A stretch of 64,000 nucleotides of DNA from Rhodococcus qingshengii (GCF_021025955.1 NZ_JAJNCL010000009.1:210068-274067), one strand, 5' to 3'. Positions 35,570 to 45,431 are shown, counted from the first letter of the stretch. Notes: generated from the sequence alone by a model not told the origin. Numbers and translations are program-made.

Positions 35570-36784
35570 GGTGTTGCGGGTCCGCAATCGATCGACCGTC
35601 CACACGATCAAGGCTGCAAACGCGTAGGCGCCGCCGAGAAAACTTGCAGCGCCCCACCCTGCCGCGTCGAAAACCATAGTGGTGGAAACCGCCCCAGCCG
35701 CGCTGCCCAACGAATAGAACACCATGTAACTACCGATGATCTGCCCCGACGATTCCGGCGTGTTCGCGACGATCAGATTCTGGCTCGTGACATGAACAGC
35801 CTGCACGGCAAAGTCCAACGCAACAACACCGACTACGAGTAACACCAGCGAGTGCGTCGCCTGCGCGTTGAATACCCACGACAGCAAGAGAACGACCAAC
35901 GACGCCCCGGTGACGCGTTGCGCTTTGCCTTGATCGGCCCACCGGCCGGCACCGACCGCGCCCAATGCTCCGACCAATCCTGCGATTCCGAAGAGCCCGA
36001 TCTGTGTGGTCGACAACCGCCATGGTTCCTCACTCAACGGCAGGGCCATTCCGCTCCACAAAGCACCAAAGGACGCGAAAAGGAACAAGGCGATCAGTGC
36101 CCGGGTGCGAAACAGTCGGTTCGTAAGAGTCAATGTCACGACAGACCCCATTGCGCGCACGTACGAACGCCTATCGGGTTGCGAACGAGGATCTTTCGGC
36201 AGCATCGTCAACGCGACGGCCGCGACCAGTACCGAAATGAAAGTGGATCCCGCGTAGACCGCCCGCCAGCCTGCCAGATCCGCAACTGCGCCGGCGACAG
36301 TCCGAGCGAGGATGATGCCGACGACAACGCCGCTGGTGATGACACCGATGTTTGCGCCCCGCTCGTCCGGGTCACTGATTGCCGCAGCGTAGGCAACTAT
36401 GACTTGAACAACTACCGAGAACGTGCCTGCGACCGCCATCCCGATCAACAGCTGCAGATTCGTGGTGGCCAGAGCAACAAGGATCGTTCCCGTTGCAGCA
36501 GAGACGATCTGGATTGCGATCAATTTCTTTCGATTCACGAGATCGCTCAGTGGCACCAACACGATCAACCCCACCACATAACCGAGTTGGGCGAGTGCGA
36601 CTACGAAACCGAAGCCGGCCGGAGGAATGGAAAGATCCGAGCCGATTTGCCCGAGGAGCGGCTGTGCGTAGTAGATATTGGCTACCGAGACCCCGCAGAG
36701 CACTGCGAGCAACAGGCGAAGTCCGCGAGGCATTTTCAACCTGCCCCGTGCGTTCTCGACAGCATGACGTGCAGTCACTTCCAC
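35417..36784 (-). CDS. MFS transporter (multidrug/metabolite efflux type) with an extended C-terminus
   Basis: A 12-helix major facilitator protein of about 455 residues. The first helix RGLRLLLAVLCGVSVANIYYAQPLL and the loop LVPLSDLVNRKK (motif A-like) identify the family. The frame is open to an ATG at 36811, but that lies inside the operator repeat; GTG 36784 or 36778 or ATG 36733 are alternatives. The usual end of the family would be near RTRNT; here about 50 extra residues are read antisense to the M20 gene, indicating loss of the original stop. Divergent from an HxlR regulator that probably controls it. Confidence 0.85.
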   Translation of the reverse strand: MEVTARHAVENARGRLKMPRGLRLLLAVLCGVSVANIYYAQPLLGQIGSDLSIPPAGFGFVVALAQLGYVVGLIVLVPLSDLVNRKKLIAIQIVSAATGTILVALATTNLQLLIGMAVAGTFSVVVQVIVAYAAAISDPDERGANIGVITSGVVVGIILARTVAGAVADLAGWRAVYAGSTFISVLVAAVALTMLPKDPRSQPDRRSYVRAMGSVVTLTLTNRLFRTRALIALFLFASFGALWSGMALPLSEEPWRLSTTQIGLFGIAGLVGALGAVGAGRWADQGKAQRVTGASLVVLLLSWVFNAQATHSLVLLVVGVVALDFAVQAVHVTSQNLIVANTPESSGQIIGSYMVFYSLGSAAGAVSTTMVFDAAGWGAASFLGGAYAFAALIVWTVDRLRTRNTLGSWEPRPGRDDQGVHTDCQGRLDHGSVVRRVVRRHLSQSRIGHVTCREQ

Positions 36785-36790
36785 CTCAAC

Positions 36791-36849
36791 TTGGTTGCGT
36801 TTTGATACCATTTGGAGGCTACGTCAATACAGTTTCAAAACGCAACCAA
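36791..36849. promoter_or_regulatory. Paired 15-bp inverted elements between the MFS and HxlR genes
   Basis: TTGGTTGCGTTTTGA (36791-36805) and its exact complement TCAAAACGCAACCAA (36835-36849) are separated by 29 bases. They lie in the divergent control region, with one copy near each gene. This fits two binding sites for an HxlR-type dimer controlling both directions. Confidence 0.75.
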
Positions 36850-36860
36850 TGAGGAACTCG

Positions 36861-37310
36861 ATGCCGGATCGCACACAATGGACGGACCCGCACTGCCCGA
36901 CGGCCCGAGCGGCCGACATCATCGGCGACAGATGGTCGCTGTTGATCGTGCGTGACGCCTTCGACGGGTCATCGAGATTCAGTCAGTTTCAACGAAACCT
37001 GGGCATCGCAAAGAACATTCTCACGGACAGGCTCAAAGTCCTTGTCGAGCAGGGAATCTTCGAAGTCCAACCGAACGCGCAAGGTACCCGCAACGAGTAC
37101 ATCCTGACCGAACGCGGTATGGATCTGTTCATCGTGATCACTAGCCTGCGACAGTGGGGAGAGCGTCACGCCTTCGATGACGGTGAGCCACACTCGATCT
37201 TGATCGACGACACCACGGGCGATCCGGTTCCCAGGCTTCGACTGATCAACGCGCGGAATATCGACCTGGACCCCACAAGTACACACGTGGAGAAGGTCGA
37301 GGAAGGTTGA
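36861..37310 (+). CDS. HxlR family transcriptional regulator
   Basis: A 149-residue regulator. The HxlR winged helix is clear: CPTARAADIIGDRWSLLIVR, then FDGSSRFSQFQRNLGIAKNI and ILTERGMDLF. ATG 36861 was chosen because GAGGA lies 5 bases upstream. Divergent from the MFS gene with a long inverted element between them, so it is probably a local regulator of that exporter, responding to a small electrophile or metabolite. Confidence 0.92.
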   Translation: MPDRTQWTDPHCPTARAADIIGDRWSLLIVRDAFDGSSRFSQFQRNLGIAKNILTDRLKVLVEQGIFEVQPNAQGTRNEYILTERGMDLFIVITSLRQWGERHAFDDGEPHSILIDDTTGDPVPRLRLINARNIDLDPTSTHVEKVEEG

Positions 37311-37372
37311 CTCGCAACTCGCCAGATTGATAGATGAGCGCGCGGGATTCGAAGTACGCGCATACTCCGATC

Positions 37373-37936
37373 ATGACTGTCGATCTCGAGTTTTCCTGGC
37401 CACAGTTTCTCTGGATTGTATTCATCTTCGTCGGCGTGCCCACAATCATCGGCGCGGGCATCATCTGGACGATCTGGCGTTCCGAACGAACTGGCCTGGA
37501 GCACTCCACGACCGCCCACGGCGCCGGGCACACGGGATCGGGCCCACTAGGACTGTGGCGCACCGGCCTATTGGCCTTTGCACTGGGCGGTCTGTCTTGC
37601 GTGGGCTGGCTCAGCTGGTCAGCCGACTACAAAGGCGGAGTCCGCGGCCCCGGCCTGCCTGCCCCGACACAGTTCCCCACCTGGCAGGTCGTTGCCTGTG
37701 GACTGACAGTGATTCTGGCGTGTTTCGGTTCCGCACATTGCTCGCGATGGATGAAGGCGGGCGGTCTGACTGCAGCTGCGGGCACTGCTGCAGGATTCAC
37801 CACAGCATTCAGTATCGACGCCAGCACCGATGTCACCGGACAGGCAGGCGTGGGCGTCGCACTGTCCACAATCGGATGGGGCCTCACCCTTACCGCACTG
37901 ATGCTTCTGCGCGGCAAGTGGTCGCGACGACGCTGA
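37373..37936 (+). CDS. Membrane protein of unknown function (187 residues)
   Basis: A protein with about five hydrophobic helices (FLWIVFIFVGVPTIIGAGII, TGLLAFALGGLSCVGWL, VVACGLTVILACFGSAHC, LTAAAGTAAGFTTAF, and GVALSTIGWGLTLTALMLL) and a basic end (RGKWSRRR). ATG 37373 gives the start MTVDLEFSW, better than the upstream ATG at 37334. No family recognised. Confidence 0.7.
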   Translation: MTVDLEFSWPQFLWIVFIFVGVPTIIGAGIIWTIWRSERTGLEHSTTAHGAGHTGSGPLGLWRTGLLAFALGGLSCVGWLSWSADYKGGVRGPGLPAPTQFPTWQVVACGLTVILACFGSAHCSRWMKAGGLTAAAGTAAGFTTAFSIDASTDVTGQAGVGVALSTIGWGLTLTALMLLRGKWSRRR

Positions 37937-38044
37937 ATCTGTCCCTCAGTGCGGTTCACCCGCGGCGCGTTTCAGTGGCGCGGGCAGTGTCGTCGAGGTG
38001 ACAGTCGAATCTTGACGAAGGAATGGACGTGATGCCCAGACGGA

Positions 38045-38266
38045 TCAGTATCGCGAGTAGTGCTGAATTTCCTCGCGATCTGCAGCGCAGATGCACTTTC
38101 GATCGAGACCGCGGTCGGCAGTCACTGCGCAGAAGCGAACCCCGAGCGGATCGTGGGATTCCATACTGTGCTGACACGCCGGGCAGATCGACGGTGTTTT
38201 CTGATCCTCGTCAGTCGACTCGGATTGCCCTCGTGCATTCGACACATCGGACGGGTTCGACGCCAT
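38045..38266 (-). CDS. Small RGCVC-type cysteine-rich protein
   Basis: A 73-residue protein with the pattern CPACQHSMESHDPLGVRFC followed by DRKCIC. This matches the small actinobacterial proteins known as the RGCVC family, whose characteristic end is RGCVC; here the end motif is DRKCIC. The paired cysteines suggest a metal site. Biological role unknown. Confidence 0.72.
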   Translation of the reverse strand: MASNPSDVSNARGQSESTDEDQKTPSICPACQHSMESHDPLGVRFCAVTADRGLDRKCICAADREEIQHYSRY

Positions 38267-38504
38267 ACAGGCGCTCCAGTTCTCGGCCGTTCGACCACAG
38301 ACCGGGTTGGCGTCGAGGACGACATGGCTTGACCGCGCATATTCGAATGACCCTCGACGTACCCCACGCTACTCGCTTCGGCACACCGGTTTGTACCAAT
38401 TTCTGCCCACGCGACAATCCCGGTCGAGCAGGATAGAACTACTGCACACACCATTTCCGTGCAGGATTCGAATTCGTGCAGCATTCGTCGTGAAAGGGCT
38501 TCTC

Positions 38505-38849
38505 GTGAACACTTTCCAACGTGTATCCGCCGCCGTGAACGTAGTGGTCCAACCACTGATCGGTGCTCCTATCGTAGGCAAACTACTGGGCCGTTCAATG
38601 ACCGTCATCACCTACGTCGGACGCAAGTCCGGTCGCACCTTCAGCGCGCCCGTGTCCTACAAACGAAAAGGTGACCATGTGACAATCGGCGTTGCCATGC
38701 CGGACAAAAAGAGTTGGTGGCGCAATTTCTATCCGGAACAAGGTCCGATCGTTCTCCAACTGGACGGTATCGATCGCCCCGGCGAGGCACTCGCACACCG
38801 AAAAGGCAAGGGTGTCTACGTCTCCGTCGAACTCGCTCCCGTCGACTGA
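38505..38849 (+). CDS. Deazaflavin-dependent nitroreductase family protein, short form
   Basis: A 114-residue protein of the F420-binding Ddn-like superfamily: VITYVGRKSGRTFSAPVSYK, then VGVAMPDKKSWWRNFYP-like sequence (GVAMPDKKSWWRNF), and a final EALAHRKGKG. GTG 38505 was chosen because AAGGG lies 6 bases upstream. Family members reduce quinones or bind cofactor F420; with about 114 residues this one is slightly shorter than Ddn. Confidence 0.78.
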   Translation: MNTFQRVSAAVNVVVQPLIGAPIVGKLLGRSMTVITYVGRKSGRTFSAPVSYKRKGDHVTIGVAMPDKKSWWRNFYPEQGPIVLQLDGIDRPGEALAHRKGKGVYVSVELAPVD

Positions 38850-39075
38850 CGGGCTCGAACAGACACCGGCGCAATCATATTCAGCTCTCACCCGCCGCCT
38901 CGCGAGATCGTGGTGATTCAGATCTCGTGACGGTCGGGACCTTTGACCCTGTGCAATCGACACTCGGTCTCGCACCCTTCGACGCGGGTTTTTTTGTCGA
39001 ACATAGGTCGGACAACCCGATCCTGTCGGGACATTACCGTCCGGTAACATCGATGGCAGGCGTGAGCTGGAAGAG

Positions 39076-39816
39076 GTGACCACCGTGACGATCGGCATCT
39101 ATCTGGTCGACGACCACGAGATCGTCCGTCGTGGATTGGCAGACCTGTTGAATCAGGTATCGGGATTCAATGTTGTGGGCGAGGCGTCGTGTGTTCGCGA
39201 AGCCTCGGTCGGAATACCCGAATGCCGACCCGACGTGGTTGTCATGGACGTCAGACTTCCCGACGGCAACGGTGTGGAACTGTGCCGAGAACTGGCGTCG
39301 ACCTACCCGGACGCGGCCACCTTAATGCTCACGTCGTACTCCGACGACGACGCACTGCTCGACGCCCTGATCGCCGGCGCGCGTGGATTCGTCCTCAAGA
39401 ACATTCGCGGCCACGACCTGGTTTCAGCGATCCGTACGGTTGCTTCCGGCAAATCGCTGTTGAACACCCAGGCGGTGATCGGTTTGGTGCGGCGCATCCG
39501 ATCCGAGCAGGAGTCGGGGACTGCGGCAACCCTGTTGACCGATCAGGAACTCTTGATCTTCGAGTTGATCGGCAAGGGACTGAGCAATCGAGAGATCAGC
39601 ACGCACGCAGAACTCTCGGAAAAAACAGTCAAGAACTACGTTTCACGCATCCTCGAGAAACTGGGTCTCGAACGTCGAACGCAGGCTGCAGTTCTGGCGA
39701 CAAAGCTTCGTGCGGGCACTTCTCACCCGGATCCTTCGGGCCAGGCGACTACTCACCTGCTGACGCCGTCCGGCTCGCCCTTCTCCGCCACCACGGGCAC
39801 GCACCATGCCAGGTAG
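39076..39816 (+). CDS. NarL/DevR-type response regulator
   Basis: A 246-residue response regulator. The receiver domain has the acidic pair DDHE near residue 12-15, the phospho-acceptor Asp58 in VVVMDVRLPDGNG, and the switch lysine in FVLKNIRG. The LuxR-type helix-turn-helix is LTDQELLIFELIGKGLSNRE and ELSEKTVKNYVSRILEKL. Close in layout to the DevR/DosR hypoxia regulator. It ends about 11 bases inside the next gene, the histidine kinase, so both form a two-component unit. Confidence 0.93.
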   Translation: MTTVTIGIYLVDDHEIVRRGLADLLNQVSGFNVVGEASCVREASVGIPECRPDVVVMDVRLPDGNGVELCRELASTYPDAATLMLTSYSDDDALLDALIAGARGFVLKNIRGHDLVSAIRTVASGKSLLNTQAVIGLVRRIRSEQESGTAATLLTDQELLIFELIGKGLSNREISTHAELSEKTVKNYVSRILEKLGLERRTQAAVLATKLRAGTSHPDPSGQATTHLLTPSGSPFSATTGTHHAR

Positions 39817-41506
39817 CCGCGACGCGCTCATGCTCAGCCTTTTCGGCGACATCGCCGCAAGCGCCGAAGTGGCTGCTCTGAACCCGACTGCGATTCCCAA
39901 GCTGCTCAGTGCCGTGTTGACTGTCGGGTCCACGCTCCAACTCGACGAAACCCTGCAACAGATAGTCGACGTTGCGCGGCATCTCCTCGAGGCGGATTAC
40001 GGTGCGCTCGGGGTGAAGTCCCCCGACGGCCGCTTGTCGCGATTCATCCACTCCGGTTTGGATCAGGGTCAGGTTGCCGAGATCGGGCGTCTTCCCGAAG
40101 GTCACGGGCTACTGGGCCTGGTTGTTCGAGAACCCTGCCCAGTTCGAACCGACCGCATCTCCTCGCATCCGTCCTCGGCAGGGTTTCCAACCAATCACCC
40201 GCCGATGGACACGTTTCTCGGTGTTCCGATCTTCGTCAGGGGCGAGGTGTTCGGGAGCATCTACCTCGCGGACAGCTCGGACCGGACCGCATTCGACGAC
40301 CGTGACGAGGCCGTACTCCAGATCCTGGCAAATGCTGCGAGTATCGCAATCGACAATGCGCGTCTGTTCGAGGAATCCCGGACGCGAGAAGCCTGGCTCA
40401 AGGCCGTCGCCGCCGTCAATGCACGTCTGCTCAGCGGCGGATCCCGCGACGAGACGCTAGCGGAGGTGGTTCGGACGACGCGGCATCTCACGGATGGAAA
40501 TCTTGTGTGCGTGGTTCGCTACGACCTCGGCAGAGAGCCGGTAGTCCACGTCGCCGATGCTGCCGATTCCCAGCCTGTCCCCGCGACCGGCTCAGCCGTC
40601 GATCTGTCCGGGACCGTGATCGACGACGCTGCGCGCAGTCGTCGGCCAATCTCTGCACCACATGGCAGTTCCGTTCCGGCACTGAATGTTTCCGGCGACG
40701 AATCGGTGATCGCACTCCCCCTCTCCGGAACCTCGTTCGGCGGCGGAGTTCTCTTCGCGTCACGCCGCAGCGACCGCCCGTGGGGCACAGAGGAGATCGA
40801 GCAGCTGACGGCAATGGCAGACATCGCTTCTGTCACTGTCGAATTCGCAGAACAGCAACGGAAAGAAAGACTGGTGGACGTCCTCGAAGATCGCGACCGA
40901 ATCGCGCGTGATCTCCATGACCACGTCATCCAACAGCTGTTCGCCACTGGATTGAGCTTGCAGGGGGTATTGCAACGCCCAGGCGACGAGGACACCGTTC
41001 GAACCGTATTGGACACCTCTGTCGATCAACTCGACCGGACAGTCCGCGAAATTCGCACCGCAGTCTTCGACCTCCACACGAGCGAGATGTCCACGCCCAC
41101 AAGTCTGCGGCGGCGACTACTCGACGCCGTCAACGGTCTGTCCGGCCACTCGTCGATCACTCCCAGCGTCACTTTCGAGGGAACCATCGACAGTTCCGTC
41201 CCGGCTCGACTTGCCCCGCACGCCGAAGCCGTTGTGCGCGAAGGCCTGAGCAACGCTCTGCGACATGCGCATGCCGACGCCATCGACGTCACAATCCGGG
41301 CCACCGAGGAGCTTGTCATCAGCATCGTCGACGACGGTGTGGGTATCGACCAAGCGACCAGAATCCACGGTCTCGACAACCTTGCGACCCGCGCTCGTCA
41401 GTGTGGAGGCTCGAGCAACATCACCAGCGAGAACGGTGTCACCGAATTGGTCTGGCGTGTTCCGCTGAGCCCCAGTCGAAGTCCGATACCGATCCATGGC
41501 CGTTGA
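39806..41506 (+). CDS. GAF-domain sensor histidine kinase (DevS/DosT-like)
   Basis: A 566-residue kinase without membrane helices. Two GAF-like domains are seen (about 40-190, including YGALGVKSPDGRLSRFIHSG, and about 200-345). The HisKA_3 phospho-acceptor is His371 in IARDLHDHVIQQLF, and the ATPase has AEAVVREGLSNALRHAHA and VDDGVGID. The layout is that of the DevS/DosT heme sensors, but whether a heme histidine is present in the first GAF cannot be decided by eye. It is paired with the response regulator upstream. Confidence 0.92.
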   Translation: MPGSRDALMLSLFGDIAASAEVAALNPTAIPKLLSAVLTVGSTLQLDETLQQIVDVARHLLEADYGALGVKSPDGRLSRFIHSGLDQGQVAEIGRLPEGHGLLGLVVREPCPVRTDRISSHPSSAGFPTNHPPMDTFLGVPIFVRGEVFGSIYLADSSDRTAFDDRDEAVLQILANAASIAIDNARLFEESRTREAWLKAVAAVNARLLSGGSRDETLAEVVRTTRHLTDGNLVCVVRYDLGREPVVHVADAADSQPVPATGSAVDLSGTVIDDAARSRRPISAPHGSSVPALNVSGDESVIALPLSGTSFGGGVLFASRRSDRPWGTEEIEQLTAMADIASVTVEFAEQQRKERLVDVLEDRDRIARDLHDHVIQQLFATGLSLQGVLQRPGDEDTVRTVLDTSVDQLDRTVREIRTAVFDLHTSEMSTPTSLRRRLLDAVNGLSGHSSITPSVTFEGTIDSSVPARLAPHAEAVVREGLSNALRHAHADAIDVTIRATEELVISIVDDGVGIDQATRIHGLDNLATRARQCGGSSNITSENGVTELVWRVPLSPSRSPIPIHGR

Positions 41507-41509
41507 GCA

Positions 41510-41890
41510 TCAGAGTGGATCGAGTTGAGCCTTCAGCAGGCAGAACTCATTACCCTCGGGGTCCGCGAGAACATGCCACTGTTCCTGCCCTGTCTGGCCG
41601 ATGTCAGCCGGGCGCGCACCGAGACCCAGTAGGCGTTCGAGTTCGGCCTCCTGATCGCGATCAGTAGCGTTGACGTCGATACGCAGGCGAGGCTTGCCCT
41701 TCTCCGGTTCATCTCTGCGACTGAGGATGATCGTCGGCTGTGGACCGCCAAAGCCTTCGCGTGGGCCGATCTCCAACGAACCGTCGTCCATTCGATCGAG
41801 CACGACGAAGTCCAGGACCTCGCACCAGAACCGGCCCAGCACCTCGGGTTCCCGGCAACCGAGCACCAGCTCACTGATACGACATGCCAT
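41510..41890 (-). CDS. VOC superfamily (glyoxalase/dioxygenase-like) protein
   Basis: A 126-residue protein with the two-beta-alpha-beta VOC layout: ISELVLGCREPEVLGRFWCE, GPQPTIILSRRDEPEKGKPR, HVLADPEGNEFCLLKA. It is the short form often annotated as a glyoxalase-like or bleomycin-resistance-like protein. ATG 41890 was chosen because it gives the normal N-terminus; the frame is open to 42118. Convergent with the sensor kinase, 3 bases apart. Confidence 0.88.
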   Translation of the reverse strand: MACRISELVLGCREPEVLGRFWCEVLDFVVLDRMDDGSLEIGPREGFGGPQPTIILSRRDEPEKGKPRLRIDVNATDRDQEAELERLLGLGARPADIGQTGQEQWHVLADPEGNEFCLLKAQLDPL

Positions 41891-42089
41891 GACAATCTCG
41901 CTTTCTTTCCGCCCGTCAAGACAACTCTCTCGACCATGCCGGACCACGTGATCTACGCCATGCCTCTGTTCCGATCCTAGGGACCTTTTCCCCTCGTCCG
42001 AGTTCCCAGTCGGCATGATCATTGCGTTATGTTCCACAGTCCCAGGCATTCTCGGTATTTCGTCGCGTCGATTCGCGTAGGCGGCCGTC

Positions 42090-43832
42090 GTGGTTGATCT
42101 AGCACCCCGGCCGGTCAACGAGGTCGATATCCACGTCGGCGCAACTCCCCGAACCGCTCCGAAGGGTTCGAAACTGGTCGAGATCCTCAGGACTACCGAT
42201 CACAAGATGATCGGCCTGATGTACATCGTGACATCGTTTGCCTTCTTCCTGATCGGCGGACTGATGGCGCTGCTCATGCGTATGGAATTGACCGTTCCGG
42301 GAATGCAATTCCTGTCCAACGAGCAGTACAACCAGTTGTTCACCATGCACGGAACGATCATGCTCCTGCTGTACGCGACCCCGGTCTTCTTCGGATTCGC
42401 CAACTACCTCATGCCACTGCAGATCGGGTCGCCGGACGTGTGTTTCCCGCGACTCAATGCATTCAGCTACTGGTTGTATCTCTTCGGCGGCCTGATCGCC
42501 TCCGCCGGATTCGTAACACCCGGTGGTGCGGCAGATTTCGGCTGGACCGCTTACGTGCCGCTCACCAGCGAACTCCACTCCCCCGGCATGGGCGCCGACC
42601 TGTGGATCATCGGTCTCACGCTCGGCGGCGTCGGCACCATCCTCGGCGCAGTCAACATCGTTTCGACGATCGTCTGCCTGCGCGCCCCTGGGATGACGAT
42701 GTTCCGCATGCCGATCTTCACGTGGAATGCGCTGGTCGCCAGCATGCTGATTCTCCTCGTTTTTCCGCTGCTCGCTGCTGCCTTGATCGGGCTGTGGGTG
42801 GACCGGCACCTGGGAGCGCACCTGTTCGACCCCGCCACCGGTGGAGTCATGTTGTGGCAGCACCTGTTCTGGTTCTTCGGCCATCCCGAGGTTTACATTC
42901 TGGCGTTACCGTTCTTCGGCATAGTCTCGGAGATCTTTCCCGTCTTCAGCCGCAAGCCGATCTTCGGGTACACCGGATTGGTCTACGCAACGCTGGGAAT
43001 TGCGGCACTGTCGATCGCGGTGTGGGCACACCACATGTACGCAACCGGCGCCGTTCTCCTCCCCTACTTCTCGTTCATGACCTTCCTGATCGCAGTTCCC
43101 ACCGGAGTCAAGTTCTTCAACTGGATCGGAACGATGTGGAAGGGGCAGTTGACCTTCGAATCGCCCATGCTGTTCTCCGTCGGCTTCCTGGTCACATTCT
43201 TGTTCGGCGGACTCTCCGGCGTCATTCTTGCCAGCCCGCCCTTGGACTTTCATGTCACCGACACGTACTTCGTCGTCGCACACTTCCATTACGTCCTCTT
43301 CGGAACGATCGCCTTCGCGACATACGCCGGAATCTATTTCTGGTTCCCGAAAATGACCGGCCGGATGTTGGACGAGAAGCTCGCCAAGATTCACTTCTGG
43401 TTGACCCTGATCGGCTTTCACGCAACATTTCTCGTCCAGCATTGGCTCGGCGCTCAGGGTATGCCTCGGCGGTACGCGGACTACCTGCCGTCGGACAATT
43501 TCACACTTCTCAACACGATCTCGACCATCGGCGCGTTTGTGCTCGGAGCCTCGACGATTCCGTTCATCTGGAACGTCTTCAAGAGCTATCGGTACGGCCG
43601 TATTGTGACCGTCGACGATCCCTGGGGATTCGGAAACTCGCTCGAATGGGCGACGTCTTGCCCGCCACCGCGACACAACTTCACCGAACTCCCCCGAATC
43701 CGCAGTGAGCGGCCCGCGTTCGAATTGCACTACCCACACATGGTCGAGAGAATGCGCGACGAGGCGCACGTCGGACTGCTTGGCCACAAGTCGGTTTCCG
43801 GGGTAAGCACTGAGGTGAAACAACATGAATGA
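42090..43832 (+). CDS. ctaD: Cytochrome c oxidase subunit I
   Basis: A 580-residue heme-copper oxidase subunit with 12 helices. Ligands visible: the heme a histidine in [12 protein letters not shown], the CuB histidine-tyrosine element in [18 protein letters not shown], the CuB pair in [10 protein letters not shown], and the heme a3/a histidines in [12 protein letters not shown]. It would reduce O2 at the terminal aa3 oxidase. Starts at GTG 42090. No ctaC, ctaE or qcr genes lie beside it; instead, a small membrane protein overlaps its stop by 8 bases. Rhodococci commonly hold more than one ctaD. Confidence 0.95.
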   Translation: MVDLAPRPVNEVDIHVGATPRTAPKGSKLVEILRTTDHKMIGLMYIVTSFAFFLIGGLMALLMRMELTVPGMQFLSNEQYNQLFTMHGTIMLLLYATPVFFGFANYLMPLQIGSPDVCFPRLNAFSYWLYLFGGLIASAGFVTPGGAADFGWTAYVPLTSELHSPGMGADLWIIGLTLGGVGTILGAVNIVSTIVCLRAPGMTMFRMPIFTWNALVASMLILLVFPLLAAALIGLWVDRHLGAHLFDPATGGVMLWQHLFWFFGHPEVYILALPFFGIVSEIFPVFSRKPIFGYTGLVYATLGIAALSIAVWAHHMYATGAVLLPYFSFMTFLIAVPTGVKFFNWIGTMWKGQLTFESPMLFSVGFLVTFLFGGLSGVILASPPLDFHVTDTYFVVAHFHYVLFGTIAFATYAGIYFWFPKMTGRMLDEKLAKIHFWLTLIGFHATFLVQHWLGAQGMPRRYADYLPSDNFTLLNTISTIGAFVLGASTIPFIWNVFKSYRYGRIVTVDDPWGFGNSLEWATSCPPPRHNFTELPRIRSERPAFELHYPHMVERMRDEAHVGLLGHKSVSGVSTEVKQHE

Positions 43833-44076
43833 CGGCACGAAGTACCGAGCCTGGGCAGAAAATCAGCAGCACGAATGCCGAGCGAAACCCGGCCATCTTC
43901 TCGCGCCGTTGATCGCCCTCATGTTCGCGGTCACGACGCTCGTGTGGTTGCCCCTGACGACTGCCGTGTGCTCGATAGTCGTCGCAGGATTGTTGTTCGG
44001 CACTGTCCTGCAAGCAAGTTCGCATTCGACAGACACAACTCGAGGAGTTCACGATGACGCCCGAATTATCGACTGA
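43825..44076 (+). CDS. Small membrane protein linked to ctaD
   Basis: An 83-residue protein with two helices ([20 protein letters not shown] and [17 protein letters not shown]). It overlaps the end of ctaD by 8 bases and the start of the universal stress protein gene by 23 bases, so it is translated from the same mRNA. It may be a small oxidase subunit or assembly factor; unproven. Confidence 0.68.
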   Translation: MNDGTKYRAWAENQQHECRAKPGHLLAPLIALMFAVTTLVWLPLTTAVCSIVVAGLLFGTVLQASSHSTDTTRGVHDDARIID

Positions 44077-44875
44077 CCTCATCACCTCGGAGTGGTCCGC
44101 AGACGGAGCGGTCGTCGTGTGCATCGACGGATCCCCGCTGCGCCCCGGCGTGATCACGTGGGCGGCAGAATTTGCGCATCGCCACAGTCTCTGGATGCGA
44201 ATCGTTTTCGTAGCTCCGAACCCTTGTGATCCGAACACCTCGGCGTCGCCGACCGGCCTGTTCATGGAGGCCATTCAGATCGCCGAGTCGGTGTCGCCAG
44301 ATCTTCGGATCCGGACCGATCTGATCTCCGGGGAGAACACCGCAATCCTCACCGCGCTTACAGCTGAGGCCGCCTTGATCGTCAACCCACAGGGCGATCT
44401 CGCCGCACCTGGCCCGACATGTTCGTTCGCAAAAGTCGGAACACCGCGTGAAAGCATCGCTGCGGCAGCCTTGCCCGTTGTTGTCGGCTTGGACGGAAGC
44501 GCCCACAGTGAAAGCGCTTTGGCAATTGCATTCAAGGAAGCCGACGCAGTGAACACCGAACTTGTCGTCGTACATGCTACCTCGCCCGAGGCCGAGTTGC
44601 GTCGAGACTTCGCATCCGGGCACGCGCCCCAGCACCCGACCCCGCTGACGTGGCAACTGTCGGGTTGGGCCACACTCTACCCTGGCGTCGCCATCCGTCA
44701 GATCGAGTTCGACGGCCCCTCGGAGGCCATTCTGGAACAACTCTCCACCGAGGCAAGGCTTCTCGTCGTAGGACGGCGTGGGCGAGGCTCGTTCGACGAC
44801 GCCGGTCTCGGCACGACGAGCAGTGCGATGATTCGAAAAGCTCAGTGCCCGGTCATCGTTGCGAGCGAAGCCTGA
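44054..44875 (+). CDS. Universal stress protein family
   Basis: A 273-residue protein with two UspA-type halves. The second half shows VVGLDGSAHSESALAIAF and the nucleotide-binding end LLVVGRRGRGSFDDAGLGTT, matching G-x2-G-x9-G(S/T). The first half is weaker (GAVVVCIDGSPLRPGVITWA). Such proteins often bind ATP and help survival under hypoxia. It is coupled to the small membrane gene and ctaD, supporting a link to respiration. Confidence 0.88.
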   Translation: MTPELSTDLITSEWSADGAVVVCIDGSPLRPGVITWAAEFAHRHSLWMRIVFVAPNPCDPNTSASPTGLFMEAIQIAESVSPDLRIRTDLISGENTAILTALTAEAALIVNPQGDLAAPGPTCSFAKVGTPRESIAAAALPVVVGLDGSAHSESALAIAFKEADAVNTELVVVHATSPEAELRRDFASGHAPQHPTPLTWQLSGWATLYPGVAIRQIEFDGPSEAILEQLSTEARLLVVGRRGRGSFDDAGLGTTSSAMIRKAQCPVIVASEA

Positions 44876-44892
44876 ATTCGTTCCTCACTCGC

Positions 44893-45366
44893 TCAGAAAC
44901 CGTAGCTGTGGATGGGTGCGAGCTGACCGGCGTGATGGGCTTCGATCACGAAACGCTCGTGGTCGACCAGCTTCTCCGGGAGTTCGTCAACCGGCCACCA
45001 CCGCAGATCTGCAGATTTCAACGGCTCCATCCGGCGTGGTTCACCCGACCACGTACGGCATTCGTAGAAGAAGTCCACTCGATGATCCACCGGTTCGATC
45101 CCTTCCGCGTGGCAGCGATGCAACACGGTCAGCGGCTTCAGTTCCGAGGAGAGCAACTCGACGCCAAGTTCTTCCGCAGCCTCCCGAACGGCAGCGTCGA
45201 GTGCCGGCTCCCCCATTTCGACGTGTCCCGCAGCACCGTGAGCCCAGTATCCGTCCATGAATCCCGTGCCCTCGCGTAATTGCAACAGCACCTCCGGGCG
45301 TTGAAGCGGGTTGCTTCGACAGAACATCACGTACACCGCTGGTACCAGCGCAAATTGATCGGCCAC
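44893..45366 (-). CDS. NUDIX hydrolase
   Basis: A 157-residue hydrolase with the Nudix box GHVEMGEPALDAAVREAAEE followed by LGVE, fitting GX5EX7REUXEEXGU. Cleaves a nucleoside diphosphate linked to another moiety; substrate not predictable. Start MADQFALVPAVYV. Convergent with the stress-protein gene. Confidence 0.92.
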   Translation of the reverse strand: MADQFALVPAVYVMFCRSNPLQRPEVLLQLREGTGFMDGYWAHGAAGHVEMGEPALDAAVREAAEELGVELLSSELKPLTVLHRCHAEGIEPVDHRVDFFYECRTWSGEPRRMEPLKSADLRWWPVDELPEKLVDHERFVIEAHHAGQLAPIHSYGF

Positions 45367-45393
45367 ACGACCACGCTATCGTGCGCGTGAAAT

Positions 45394-45431
45394 GACGGCG
45401 CCCCGCGAGTACGAGCTCGCGGGGCGCCGTC
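45394..45431. terminator. Hairpin terminator of katG
   Basis: Perfect 16-base arms (45394-45409 and 45416-45431; GACGGCGCCCCGCGAG and complement) with a 6-base loop, just before the end of katG on the minus strand. Confidence 0.82.
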
